NCBI GenBank assembly: GCA_020161065.1 | Contig: JAIUPH010000019.1 | Coordinates: forward strand, 81,733 to 145,732 | Direction of reading: 5' to 3' | Length of the DNA: 64,000 bases | Source: Pseudomonadota bacterium | GTDB lineage: Bacteria > Pseudomonadota > Gammaproteobacteria > Burkholderiales > Burkholderiaceae_C | In this document: positions 50,375 through 58,662 of the stretch, one piece after another | Layout: every line of letters starts with the position of its first letter | How positions within the stretch are numbered: the stretch's first letter is position 1 | Program-made: the position numbers and the translations under genes | The notes under the pieces: generated by a model | What the model saw: the letters and a program-made list of their open reading frames with translations, nothing else | Databases searched by the model: none | Told to the model about the DNA's origin: nothing

Positions 50375-50712
50375 GCGTCTACCTCCTGGCACTGGGCTGC
50401 GTGCTCGGGCTGGCGGCCGGCCAGGTGCTGTTCAAGCAGGCGGCCATCGGCCTGGCGGCGGCCGGCACCGTGTGGTCGTCGGCAACGCTGCTGCCGATGG
50501 TCGCGGCCATCGCCGTCTACGGCGTGTCGACCGTCGCCTGGGTCTGGGTGCTGCAGCATGCGCCGCTCGGGCGCCTGTACCCATTGATGGCGCTGGGCTT
50601 CGCGCTGGTGCCGCTGGCCAGCCACTTCGTGTTCGGTGAGCGCTTCGGCCCGCAGTACCTGCTGGGGGTCGCCTTCATCCTGGTCGGCGTCGTGCTGGCC
50701 ACGCGGGGGTAG
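50368..50712 (+). CDS. Small four-helix EmrE/ArnE-like membrane protein
   Basis: The 114-residue protein starts with GTG 50368 and has four membrane segments. LGLAAGQVLFKQAAIGLAAA and ASHFVFGERFGPQYLLGVA are typical of small multidrug-resistance/DMT proteins. In polysaccharide loci such proteins are thought to flip sugar-undecaprenyl phosphate, like ArnE/ArnF. The position between a polyprenyl-phosphate transferase and a GT-C-like protein supports that reading. Drug export is the alternative. Confidence 0.85.
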   Translation: MLSVYLLALGCVLGLAAGQVLFKQAAIGLAAAGTVWSSATLLPMVAAIAVYGVSTVAWVWVLQHAPLGRLYPLMALGFALVPLASHFVFGERFGPQYLLGVAFILVGVVLATRG

Positions 50713-50718
50713 CGCCGG

Positions 50719-52092
50719 GTGTCGCAAGCCTCTGCGGGCGCGGCGGCGGCATCGCGGTGGCTGCTGCTGCTGATCGTGCTGGCCAGCCTGCTGCTGTCGG
50801 CGCTGGTGCCGCCGCTGCAGTCGCCCGACGAACTCGACCACCTCAAGCGCGCCTACGTGCTGTCGCGCGGGCACCTGCTGCTGCAGACGCCGCCCGGCGG
50901 CAGCGCCTCGGGCGGCGCGGTCGATACCGGGCTGCTGGCGTACCTGGACGCCTACTGGGCGCTGCCCTTCAAGCCGCAGCAGAAGGTCACGCCGGCGCTG
51001 CTGGAACGCACGCGCGCGATGCAATGGAGCGGTGAAAAGCGCTTCGACACGGCGCCCGGCACCGGCTACTACCTGCCGCTGGCCTATCTGCCGCAGGCGG
51101 TGGCGCTGGCCGTCGGCCGCCACGCCGGGCTGTCGATCGACGTCTCGTACCGCGCCGCGCGGCTGCTGTCGCTGTTGACGGTGCTGGCACTCGCCGGCCT
51201 GGCGATGCGGCTGTTTCCGATGCCGCCGGTCGTCATCGGCCTGCTCGCGCTGCCGATGACGCTGTTCCAGCTGTCGTCGGCCACGCTCGACGCGGTGACC
51301 TATGCGCTGACGCTGCTGGCGCTGGCCTGCTACCTGCACGCCGCCCGCGCCCGCGCCGCGACGAGGCCGGGCGTGCTGGTCGCGTTCAGCGTGGCGGTGT
51401 TCATCGTCATCACCTGCCGCGTCCACCTGTTTCCGCTGCTGCTGCTGTTCGCGGCGCTGTGGCGGATGACGGGGCGCCGCGCGGTGTTGTGGGCAGGCCT
51501 GGCGGTCGGCGCGGCGGGGCTGGCCTGGACCGCCTGGGCCCTGCATTCCACCGTGGACACCCGCGTGGTGGTCGGCGCGCCGCCGCGCACCGTGCTGCTT
51601 TACTACCTGACGAACCCGGCGGCGTTGCCGGCGGTCATTTCCGACACCGTGGCGGCCTACTGGCACGCCTACGTCGAAACCTTCATCGGCCGGCTCGGCT
51701 GGCTCGACGCCGCCTTCGACCTGGAGCAGCGCGCCTGGCTCGGCGGTGGGCTCCTGCTGCTGGCGGCCGCCTCCATCGGGCCCTTCTGGCGCTGGCGCCG
51801 CCCGGAGATCGGCTGGCGGCTGCTGCTGCTGGCCTGCAGCGCCGCCAGCGTGCTGCTGATCTTCGTGGCGCTGCTGGTGGCGTGGAATCCGCATCCGGCG
51901 CGCTTCATCGACGGCGTGCAGGGCCGCTACTTCTGGGCGCCGGTGCTGATGGCCTGCCTGGCGCTGGCGCCGTCGGCCGAGGCCAGCGGCCGGCTGCACC
52001 GCGGCGCGCTCGTCGTCGCGCAAGTCGTCTTCATCGCCTTCAGCGCCTACAGCACGGCCGAGCTGCTGCTGGCCCGCTACTGGGTCGCCTGA
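50719..52092 (+). CDS. DUF2142 multi-pass membrane protein, probable GT-C transferase
   Basis: The 457-residue protein starts with GTG 50719 and has about ten to twelve membrane segments. The first external loop carries PPLQSPDELDHLKRAYVLS, the acidic DUF2142 motif, equivalent to the catalytic Asp/Glu loop of GT-C enzymes. YYLPLAYLPQAVALAVGR and FIDGVQGRYFWAPVLMA are further conserved parts. GT-C enzymes use lipid-phosphate sugars as donors on the periplasmic side. It is the logical consumer of the lipid-linked sugar made by the 48699 enzyme. Confidence 0.87.
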   Translation: MSQASAGAAAASRWLLLLIVLASLLLSALVPPLQSPDELDHLKRAYVLSRGHLLLQTPPGGSASGGAVDTGLLAYLDAYWALPFKPQQKVTPALLERTRAMQWSGEKRFDTAPGTGYYLPLAYLPQAVALAVGRHAGLSIDVSYRAARLLSLLTVLALAGLAMRLFPMPPVVIGLLALPMTLFQLSSATLDAVTYALTLLALACYLHAARARAATRPGVLVAFSVAVFIVITCRVHLFPLLLLFAALWRMTGRRAVLWAGLAVGAAGLAWTAWALHSTVDTRVVVGAPPRTVLLYYLTNPAALPAVISDTVAAYWHAYVETFIGRLGWLDAAFDLEQRAWLGGGLLLLAAASIGPFWRWRRPEIGWRLLLLACSAASVLLIFVALLVAWNPHPARFIDGVQGRYFWAPVLMACLALAPSAEASGRLHRGALVVAQVVFIAFSAYSTAELLLARYWVA

Positions 52093-52120
52093 GCCCGCAA
52101 GCGGCCGCCCCCTCCTCCGC

Positions 52121-53644
52121 ATGGACTTGCGCATGCCGCACACCACCCGCCGCCAACTGCTGCAGCGCGCCTCGCTGCTGCTGGCCGCCCCCGCCTTCGT
52201 CCGCCACGCCCGTGCCGCCGAGATACCGCGTTTTGCGCTCGGCGTCGCCAGCGGCCAGCCGCGCGCCGACGGCATGGTGCTGTGGACGCGCCTGACCGGC
52301 GCCGAGTTGCCGCCGCGCGTGCCGGTGGACTGGGAACTGGCCGACGACGAAGCGTTCACGCGCATCGTCGCCCGCGGCCGCGAAGAGGCTGAAGCCGCCT
52401 GGGCGCACAGCGTGCATGCCGAGCCGGCGGGCCTGGCATCCGACCGCTGGTACTTCTATCGCTTCCGCGCGCTCGGCCAGCAAAGCCGCAGCGGCCGCAC
52501 GCGCACCGCGCCGGCGCCCGACGCGGCGGCCACGCTGCGCCTGGCCATCGCGAGCTGCCAGCGCTGGGACCAGGGCCACTACGCCGCCTGGCGCCACGCG
52601 GCGGCCGCGTCGCTGGACTGCATGGCCTTCCTCGGCGACTACATCTACGAATCGGCCTCGCCGGCCGACGCCCCGCGCCGCCACGACGGCGGCCGCCTGC
52701 GCAGCCTGGACGACTACCGCGCCCGCTACGCGCAGTACAAGAGCGACCCCGCGTTGCAGGACGCCCACGCCGCCTGCCCCTGGCTGCTGGTGTGGGACGA
52801 CCACGAGGTCGAGAACGACTACGCCGGCAGCATGGCCACCACGCCGCGCGGCCTGGACATGGCCGCCTTGCGCGCCGCCGCCTACCAGGCCTACTGGGAG
52901 CACCAGCCCTTCGCCAAGGCGCAGCGCCCGCGCGGCATGGACATGCGCATCTACGGCCGCCTGGACTGGGGCCGCCTGGCGCGCATCCACCTGCTGGATG
53001 ACCGCCAGTACCGCGACCCGCAGGCCTGCCCGGCGCCGCCGCACACCAGCGGCTCCAACGCCGTGCTGCTGCGCGACTGCCCGGCGCTCGCCGACCCCGC
53101 GCGCACGCTGCTGGGCCGCGAGCAGGAACAGTGGCTGGCCGACGGCTGGAGCCTGGAGAGGCCCTGGAACCTGCTGGCCCAGCAGACGCTGATGGCTCGT
53201 TACACGAGTCGACCCGAAGGCCGCTACTGGACCGACGGCTGGGACGGCTACGCCGCCGCCCGCCAGCGCCTGCTGGCCCCGGTGGCGGCGCGCCGCGTGC
53301 CCGGCGTGGTGGCGCTGGGCGGCGACGTGCACGCGCACTTCGTCGCCGACCTGAAGGCCGACTTCGACGACGCCAAGTCGCCCATCGTCGCCAGCGAGTT
53401 CTGCGGCACCTCGATCTCCAGCCGCGGCGGCGACCAGCGCCGCGTGGAAGCCGCGCTGGCGCTCAACCCGCACCTGCACTACGCCCACGCCGACCAGCGC
53501 GGCTACATGGCCTTCGAGATCGGCCCGCGCGAGCTGAAGGCCAGCGTGCTGGCGGTGGAGCAGCCGCTGGACCCGGCCAGCGCGGTGCAAGTGGCGGCGC
53601 GCTTCGTCGTCGACGCCGCGCGGCCGGGGCCGCAGCGGGCCTGA
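52121..53644 (+). CDS. PhoD-like alkaline phosphatase/phosphodiesterase
   Basis: The 507-residue protein has a twin-arginine signal (TTRRQLLQRASLLLAAPAFV) and the PhoD fold. FALGVASGQPRADGMVLWTR is the N-terminal PhoD domain. Catalytic and metal positions include IASCQRW, FLGDYIYES, WDDHEVENDYAGS and ALGGDVHAHF. It cleaves phosphate mono- or diesters in the periplasm with calcium and iron. An ATG at 52133 is a shorter alternative start. It comes 28 bases after the DUF2142 gene, so it may be part of the polysaccharide operon, though it is usually a phosphate-starvation enzyme. Confidence 0.92.
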   Translation: MDLRMPHTTRRQLLQRASLLLAAPAFVRHARAAEIPRFALGVASGQPRADGMVLWTRLTGAELPPRVPVDWELADDEAFTRIVARGREEAEAAWAHSVHAEPAGLASDRWYFYRFRALGQQSRSGRTRTAPAPDAAATLRLAIASCQRWDQGHYAAWRHAAAASLDCMAFLGDYIYESASPADAPRRHDGGRLRSLDDYRARYAQYKSDPALQDAHAACPWLLVWDDHEVENDYAGSMATTPRGLDMAALRAAAYQAYWEHQPFAKAQRPRGMDMRIYGRLDWGRLARIHLLDDRQYRDPQACPAPPHTSGSNAVLLRDCPALADPARTLLGREQEQWLADGWSLERPWNLLAQQTLMARYTSRPEGRYWTDGWDGYAAARQRLLAPVAARRVPGVVALGGDVHAHFVADLKADFDDAKSPIVASEFCGTSISSRGGDQRRVEAALALNPHLHYAHADQRGYMAFEIGPRELKASVLAVEQPLDPASAVQVAARFVVDAARPGPQRA

Positions 53645-53688
53645 CGCGGCAGCCGTCGCCGCCAACGGCGCGGTCACAACAACCATCA

Positions 53689-53740
53689 AAGTGACACTTG
53701 ATCTATGTTTCGAACGATAAAGATCATTTTCATGTCACTT
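53689..53740. promoter_or_regulatory. Inverted repeat in the hipBA control region
   Basis: AAGTGACA (53689-53696) and TGTCACTT (53733-53740) are exact reverse complements, 44 bases apart centre to centre. The space between is AT-rich for this genome and contains TTGATC and GATAAAGAT, possible promoter hexamers with poor spacing. The downstream arm covers ATG 53732. This is the arrangement expected for HipB-type autorepression, but binding is inferred. Confidence 0.5.
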
Positions 53741-54043
53741 CTACTGGCACCGGCCGACCAAGTCCTCAGCGCCCTGGGCGAGCGCCTGCGCGCCCAGCGA
53801 CTGGCGCAAGGGCTGCCGCAGCGCGAGCTGGCGCAGATGGCCGGCCTGTCGCTGGGTGCTTTGCGGCAGCTGGAGCGCAGCGGCCAGTCGTCGCTGGAAA
53901 CGCTGGTGCGCGCGGTGCAGGCCCTCGGGCTGGTGGGCGAGCTGGAGCCGCTGTTCGTACTGCGCCGCCAGTCCATCGCGCAGATGGCGCAAGCCGAGGC
54001 CGCCGGCCGGCGGCAGCGCGCGCCGCGCCGGAGCCGCGCCTGA
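53732..54043 (+). CDS. hipB: HipB-like antitoxin (XRE family)
   Basis: From ATG 53732 the protein has 103 residues. An XRE helix-turn-helix runs through LGERLRAQRLAQGLPQRELA and MAGLSLGALRQLERSG. The tail is basic (GRRQRAPRRSRA). HipB proteins neutralise the HipA kinase and repress their operon. ATG 53705 is an alternative start that adds nine hydrophobic residues; neither has a clear ribosome site. The stop overlaps the presumed CTG start of hipA. Confidence 0.85.
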   Translation: MSLLLAPADQVLSALGERLRAQRLAQGLPQRELAQMAGLSLGALRQLERSGQSSLETLVRAVQALGLVGELEPLFVLRRQSIAQMAQAEAAGRRQRAPRRSRA

Positions 54044-55266
54044 AAACGCTGGCCGTCCACTATTGCGGCTGGGGCGAGGACTGGCCGCTCGGCCGGCTGG
54101 CCGACGACGGCAGCACGCTGCTGTTCGAGTACGCGCCCGAAGCGCTGGCGCAAGGGCTGGAACTGTCGCCGCTGCACCTGAAGCTGCGCGCCCCGGCCTA
54201 CGGCGGCTTTCCGGCGCACTTGCAGCGCCTGCCGGGGCTCGTCGCCGACAGCCTGCCCGACGGCTGGGGCCTGTTGCTGATGGACCGGCTGTTCCGCCGG
54301 CGCGGCCTGCGCCACCCCGGGCCACTGGACCGCCTGGCCTTCATCGGCGACCGTGCGATCGGTGCCCTGCGCTTCGTACCGGCCGAGGAACCCGACGGCG
54401 CGGAGCCCGACTGGAACCTGCCGGCCCTGGCCCGCGAGAGCGAGCGCTTCTTGGCCGGCGAGGCCGGCGCCGCGCTGCGCGAGCTGGCCATGACCGGCGG
54501 CTCGCCGCAGGGCGCGCGGCCCAAGGCGCTGGTGCAGTACGACGCCGCGACGGCCCAGGTCAGCACGCGCAGCGATGCCACGGGCGAGCCCTGGTTGGTC
54601 AAGTTCCCGGCGCAGGGCGAGCACCCAGAGGTCTGCGCGATCGAGCAGCTCTACGCTGAACTGGCCCGCGACTGCGCGCTGGAGATGCCGGCCAGCCGGC
54701 GCTTCGAGCTGTCGCCCCGGCTGGCCGCCTTCGGCGTGCCGCGCTTCGACCGCGAACGCGGCCTGCGCGTGCCGGTGCTCAGCCTGGCCGGCTTGCTGCA
54801 GGTGGACTTCCGCCTGCCCGGCAGCACCGACTACACCGCCTTGTTGCGCGCCACCCGGCTGCTGACGCGAGACGAGCGCGAAGTGGCCAAGGCCTATGCG
54901 CGAGTGGTCTTCAACGTGCTGTTCCACAACCGCGACGACCACCCGAAGAACATCGCCTGGCGCCTGGGGCAAGACCGCCGCTGGCGGCTGGCGCCGGCCT
55001 TCGACCTGGGCTTCAGCGAAGGCCCGGGCGGCCAGCACCACATGGACGTTTGCGGCGAGGCCGGCGCGGTGGAACGCGACCATCTGCTGCGCCTGGCCGC
55101 GGAAGGCGGCGTGCCGGCGAAAGCGGCCGCGGCCACGATCGACCGCCTGCTGGCGCAGGCCGCGGACTTCGCCGGCCGCGCCGCGGCGGTGCCGATCCGG
55201 CGCGCCACGGTGCGGCGGATGGCGGCAGCCGTCGAGGCCTGCCGCGCGCGGCTGGCACGGCCTTGA
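54040..55266 (+). CDS. hipA: HipA-like serine/threonine kinase toxin, presumed CTG start
   Basis: The 408-residue protein has the HipA N-terminal domain (PLHLKLRAPAYGGFPAHLQR) and the kinase domain. The latter has MTGGSPQGARPKALV (the Gly-rich loop), PWLVKFPAQGEHPEVCAIEQ, VFNVLFHNRDDHPKNIAW (catalytic Asp and Asn, about residues 290-308) and PAFDLGFS (metal Asp). HipA phosphorylates targets such as glutamyl-tRNA synthetase and stops growth. No in-frame ATG, GTG or TTG exists at the right place: the frame aligns from CTG 54040, which overlaps hipB's stop as CTGA, and CGGAG lies 6 bases upstream. The first in-frame ATG is about 80 codons further in. Confidence 0.85.
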   Translation: MKTLAVHYCGWGEDWPLGRLADDGSTLLFEYAPEALAQGLELSPLHLKLRAPAYGGFPAHLQRLPGLVADSLPDGWGLLLMDRLFRRRGLRHPGPLDRLAFIGDRAIGALRFVPAEEPDGAEPDWNLPALARESERFLAGEAGAALRELAMTGGSPQGARPKALVQYDAATAQVSTRSDATGEPWLVKFPAQGEHPEVCAIEQLYAELARDCALEMPASRRFELSPRLAAFGVPRFDRERGLRVPVLSLAGLLQVDFRLPGSTDYTALLRATRLLTRDEREVAKAYARVVFNVLFHNRDDHPKNIAWRLGQDRRWRLAPAFDLGFSEGPGGQHHMDVCGEAGAVERDHLLRLAAEGGVPAKAAAATIDRLLAQAADFAGRAAAVPIRRATVRRMAAAVEACRARLARP

Positions 55267-55270
55267 CGCC

Positions 55271-56242
55271 ATGACCTCGATCTTCGCCGTCACCGCCCCC
55301 TTCTTCGCGCTGGTGCTGTGCGGCTGGCTGGCGGCGCGCCAACGGGTGCTGCCGGAGTCGGCGATTCCGGGGTTGAACGGCTTCGTCCTCTACTTCGCGC
55401 TGCCGTGCATGCTGTTCCGCTTCGGCGCCACCACGCCGGTGCTCCAGACGCTCAACCCGACGCTGCTGGCGGTGTACCTGGTGTGCGCGGCGCTGGTGGT
55501 GGCGTTGACGGTGGTGCTCACGCGATCGGCCACGCTGCCGCTGCGCGACGCGGCGTTCGGCGCGCTGGTGGCCGCCTTCCCCAACACCGGGTTCATGGGC
55601 GTGCCGCTGCTGGTGGCGTTGCTGGGGCCGGCGGCCGCAGGGCCGACGATCTGCGTGTTGACGGCCGATCTGGTCGTCACCAGCACCGCCTGCCTGGCGC
55701 TGGCCGAAGCGCAAGGGGTGGCCGGCCAGGGCCACGGCTGGTGGCGCTCGGCGCGGCGCATCCTGGGCGGCGTGGCGCGCAACCCCATGCCGTGGGCGAT
55801 CGTGCTCGGCGCCGCGTTCTCGGCGCTCGGCTGGCGGCTGGTCGGCCCGGTCGATGGCGTGGTGCGCATGCTGGCCGACGCCGCCAGCCCGGTGGCGCTG
55901 TTCACGATCGGCGCCGTGCTGTGGCGCGCCGGCCAGCACGCGCACGGCCGCACGCCGCCGGGGCGCTACCTGCCGGTGGCGGCGATCAAGCTGCTGCTGC
56001 ACCCGCTGCTGCTGTGGCTGCTGGGGCTGGCGGCGCAGGCGCTGGGCTTGCCGCTGTCGGACTTCGCGCTGCTGGTCATCGTGCTGGTGGCCGCGCTGCC
56101 CAGCGCCAGCAACGTGGCGATCCTGGCCGAACGCTATGGCGCCGACACCGGCCGCGTGGCGCGCATCATCATGAGCTCGACGGTGGCGGCGTTCCTCAGC
56201 TTCACGGCGATTGCCTGGCTGGCCGGCGTGCGGCCGCACTGA
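55271..56242 (+). CDS. AEC family transporter (auxin efflux carrier-like)
   Basis: The 323-residue protein has about ten membrane segments, with VTAPFFALVLCGWLAARQ at the start, AFPNTGFMGVPLLVALLG near 100 and ALPSASNVAILAERYGAD near 280, the conserved AEC positions. Bacterial AEC proteins move malate, malonate or other organic acids. The start is ATG 55271, five bases after the hipA stop. It is convergent with priA, ending 6 bases from its stop. The substrate is unknown. Confidence 0.9.
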   Translation: MTSIFAVTAPFFALVLCGWLAARQRVLPESAIPGLNGFVLYFALPCMLFRFGATTPVLQTLNPTLLAVYLVCAALVVALTVVLTRSATLPLRDAAFGALVAAFPNTGFMGVPLLVALLGPAAAGPTICVLTADLVVTSTACLALAEAQGVAGQGHGWWRSARRILGGVARNPMPWAIVLGAAFSALGWRLVGPVDGVVRMLADAASPVALFTIGAVLWRAGQHAHGRTPPGRYLPVAAIKLLLHPLLLWLLGLAAQALGLPLSDFALLVIVLVAALPSASNVAILAERYGADTGRVARIIMSSTVAAFLSFTAIAWLAGVRPH

Positions 56243-56248
56243 GCTGCG

Positions 56249-58291
56249 TCAGATCACCAAGGGATCGACGTCGACGGCCCAGCGCGCCAGGCCTTTATGG
56301 CGTGGCCTGAGACCGTGCAGCGCCGGCAGCCAGGCCGTCAGAAAGCGCTGCAGCGCCGGGCGCGAGGCGGATTCCACCAGCATCTGCATGCGCTCGATGC
56401 CGGCCACGCGCGGCACGGCCGGCGGCACCGGCGGGTACAGGGTGACGGCCGGCGCCTCGGCCAGGCCGGCGCCGGCCTCGGCGGCGGCTTGCAGGAAGGC
56501 GGTGGCCACGGCGCCTTCGCGCGCCTCGGCGCGCAGCAGCGCCAGGCTGGAGAACGGCGGCAGCCCGGCGCGCCGGCGTTCGTCGAGCTGGCTGTTGGCG
56601 AAGGCCTCGAAGTCGTGCTGGACCAGCGCCTGGTACAGCGGGTGCGCGGGGCTGGCGGTCTGGATCCACATCTCGCTGCGCGCGGCCTGCGCGGCGTCGC
56701 GGCCGGCGCGGCCGGCCGCCTGCATCAGCAGCGCGAACAGCCGCTCGGCGGCGCGGAAGTCGCTGCTGAACAGCGCGCCGTCGGGGTTGATCGCCGCCAC
56801 CAGCGTCATGCGGCGGAAGTCGTGGCCCTTGGCCACCATCTGCGTGCCCACCAGCACGTCGACCTCGCCTTCGTGCACCGCGTGCAGGCTGCTTTCCAGC
56901 GCGCCCTTGTGGCGGGTGCTGTCGGCGTCGATGCGCGCGATGCGCGCGCCGGGCAGCAGCGCGCCGAGCTGCTCTTCGAGCTTTTCGGTGCCGCGGCCCA
57001 GCGGCGCGATGTCGAGGTTGCCGCAGTCGGGGCAGGCGCGCGGCACCGGCTCCGACAGGCCGCAGTGGTGGCAGCGCAGCGAGCGGTCGGCCTTGTGGAA
57101 CACGCGCCAGGCGCTGCAGTGCGGGCAGCCGCTTTTCCACTGGCAGTCGTGGCAGAACAGCACCGGCGCGTAGCCGCGGCGGTTGAGCAGCAGCAGGCTT
57201 TGCTCGCCGCGCGCGATGCGCTGCTGCACCGCGTCCAGCAGCGGCGGTGCCAGCGCCGGCAGCACGCCGCGCTGGCGCACGAGTCGAGCGGTGTCGAGCA
57301 GCCGCACGCGCGGCATGGCGCCGTCGCCGATGCGCTGCGCCAGGCCCAGGCGCCGGTAGCGGCCGTCCAGCGCGCGCTGCCAGCTTTCCAGCGACGGCGT
57401 GGCCGAGCCCAGCAGCACCGGCAGCTTCTCCAGGTGGCCGCGGTAGACGGCGAGGTCGCGCGCCGAGTAGCGCGCGCCTTCCTGCTGCTTGAAGCTGGGG
57501 TCGTGCTCTTCGTCGACGACGATCAGCCCCAGCCGCGGCAGCGACGCGAACACCGCCAGCCGCGTGCCCAGCACGAGGTCGGCGCGGCCCAGGTGGGCCA
57601 GCAGCCAGTGGTTGATGCGCTGCGCCGGCGTCAGCGCGCTGTGCAGGCTGACCAGCGTGCGGCCCGGGAAGCGCGCCGCGAAGCGCGCTTCGAGCTGCGG
57701 CGTGAGGTTGATCTCGGGCACCAACACCAGCACCTGGCGCCCGGCGGCCAGCGCCTGTTCGGCCGCGCGCAGATAGACCTCTGTCTTGCCGCTGCCGGTG
57801 ACGCCGTGCAGCAGCGCGGTGCCGGCGGGCAGCCCCGCCAGCGCCGCCAGCGCGGCGGCCTGGCCGGCGCTGAGCTCGGGCATGGCGGCGGCAGGCGGTG
57901 CTGCAACCGCGGCCGCCGGCGCTTCGCGCAGCAGCCGCGTCAGCCGGCGGCCGAGCTGGCTGTCGTCGGTCCTGCGCAGCTCGGGCGGCAGCACCGACAG
58001 CGCCAGCTCGCCCACCTGGCGCTGGTAGTAGCCGGCGGCGAAGTCCAGCAGCGCCAGCCAAGCCGGCGCCAGCGGCGGCAGGCCTTCCAGCACCTCGGCC
58101 AGCGGCCGCAACTGGGCCGCTTCGGCGCGCTGGCCGCCGGCCCGGTTCCACACGATGCCGGGCACCTCGCGCTTGCCAAGTGGCACGCGCACCAAGGTTC
58201 CCGGCGGCAGCGGGTGCTCACATGTGTAGTCCAGCAAAGCGCCGATCGCCGCGTGTTGCGGCGTGTCCACGGCGACCGGCAGGCTCAGCAT
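56249..58291 (-). CDS. priA: Primosomal replication restart helicase PriA
   Basis: The 680-residue helicase starts at ATG 58291 (MLSLPVAVDTPQH). It has a DNA-binding N-terminus, Walker A GVTGSGKTEV near 170, VVDEEHDPSFKQQEG, and eight cysteines in two zinc sites (CHDCQWKSGCPHC and CHHC...CPDC). MQAAGRAGRD is helicase motif VI. PriA reloads DnaB at stalled forks. A longer frame continues upstream to 58441 but runs through the A/T-richer intergenic part and lacks family similarity. Confidence 0.95.
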   Translation of the reverse strand: MLSLPVAVDTPQHAAIGALLDYTCEHPLPPGTLVRVPLGKREVPGIVWNRAGGQRAEAAQLRPLAEVLEGLPPLAPAWLALLDFAAGYYQRQVGELALSVLPPELRRTDDSQLGRRLTRLLREAPAAAVAAPPAAAMPELSAGQAAALAALAGLPAGTALLHGVTGSGKTEVYLRAAEQALAAGRQVLVLVPEINLTPQLEARFAARFPGRTLVSLHSALTPAQRINHWLLAHLGRADLVLGTRLAVFASLPRLGLIVVDEEHDPSFKQQEGARYSARDLAVYRGHLEKLPVLLGSATPSLESWQRALDGRYRRLGLAQRIGDGAMPRVRLLDTARLVRQRGVLPALAPPLLDAVQQRIARGEQSLLLLNRRGYAPVLFCHDCQWKSGCPHCSAWRVFHKADRSLRCHHCGLSEPVPRACPDCGNLDIAPLGRGTEKLEEQLGALLPGARIARIDADSTRHKGALESSLHAVHEGEVDVLVGTQMVAKGHDFRRMTLVAAINPDGALFSSDFRAAERLFALLMQAAGRAGRDAAQAARSEMWIQTASPAHPLYQALVQHDFEAFANSQLDERRRAGLPPFSSLALLRAEAREGAVATAFLQAAAEAGAGLAEAPAVTLYPPVPPAVPRVAGIERMQMLVESASRPALQRFLTAWLPALHGLRPRHKGLARWAVDVDPLVI

Positions 58292-58662
58292 CGCGAAGCC
58301 GCCGCCCGATGTCGCAGTTGCGCGCGAAACTTCGGAACCGCATGAGCGTTCGGCCCTAAGCTCATGATTCGGCTGACCTTTTGCAACTGTCCACGGACAA
58401 TGTGGATAACTTTGTGGGCAAGGTGCGTCCAGGCGCGCCAAGTTCTTGATTCTGCGGCGCCGGCGCTGGATTGCCCGATTTGGTGGCAGACCTTGCTTCG
58501 ATGAAAAATCAAGGACTTAGCTCGAAATAAGGACTTACCCGGATGGCGCTGACGGGACGCTTGCCGGCAGGCCCGCCAACTGGGGATAAGTCGAGCCCGG
58601 CGGGCCGGAAATCACGGCCGCCGGCAGCCTCCGGCGGGCGAAGCGCTCACTTACGCAGGCCC
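58292..58662. other. Non-coding region between priA and hemE with DnaA-box-like sites
   Basis: No gene is supported in these 371 bases, which are A/T-richer than the surroundings between about 58340 and 58540. TGTGGATAA at 58401-58409 is a perfect DnaA box (reverse TTATCCACA). TGGGGATAA at 58581-58589 differs by one base. AAGGACTTA occurs twice (58511-58519 and 58529-58537), 18 bases apart. The stretch from about 58560 to 58662 is rich in short G/C inverted repeats. It could hold the priA promoter and control by DnaA; an origin is not shown. Confidence 0.55.

Noticed and set aside
56249-58441. Longer PriA start
   Set aside because: The added 50 residues are unlike PriA and run through the intergenic DnaA-box region.
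58292-58662. Chromosomal origin oriC
   Set aside because: Only one perfect DnaA box is seen, and dnaA, dnaN or gidA are not adjacent.
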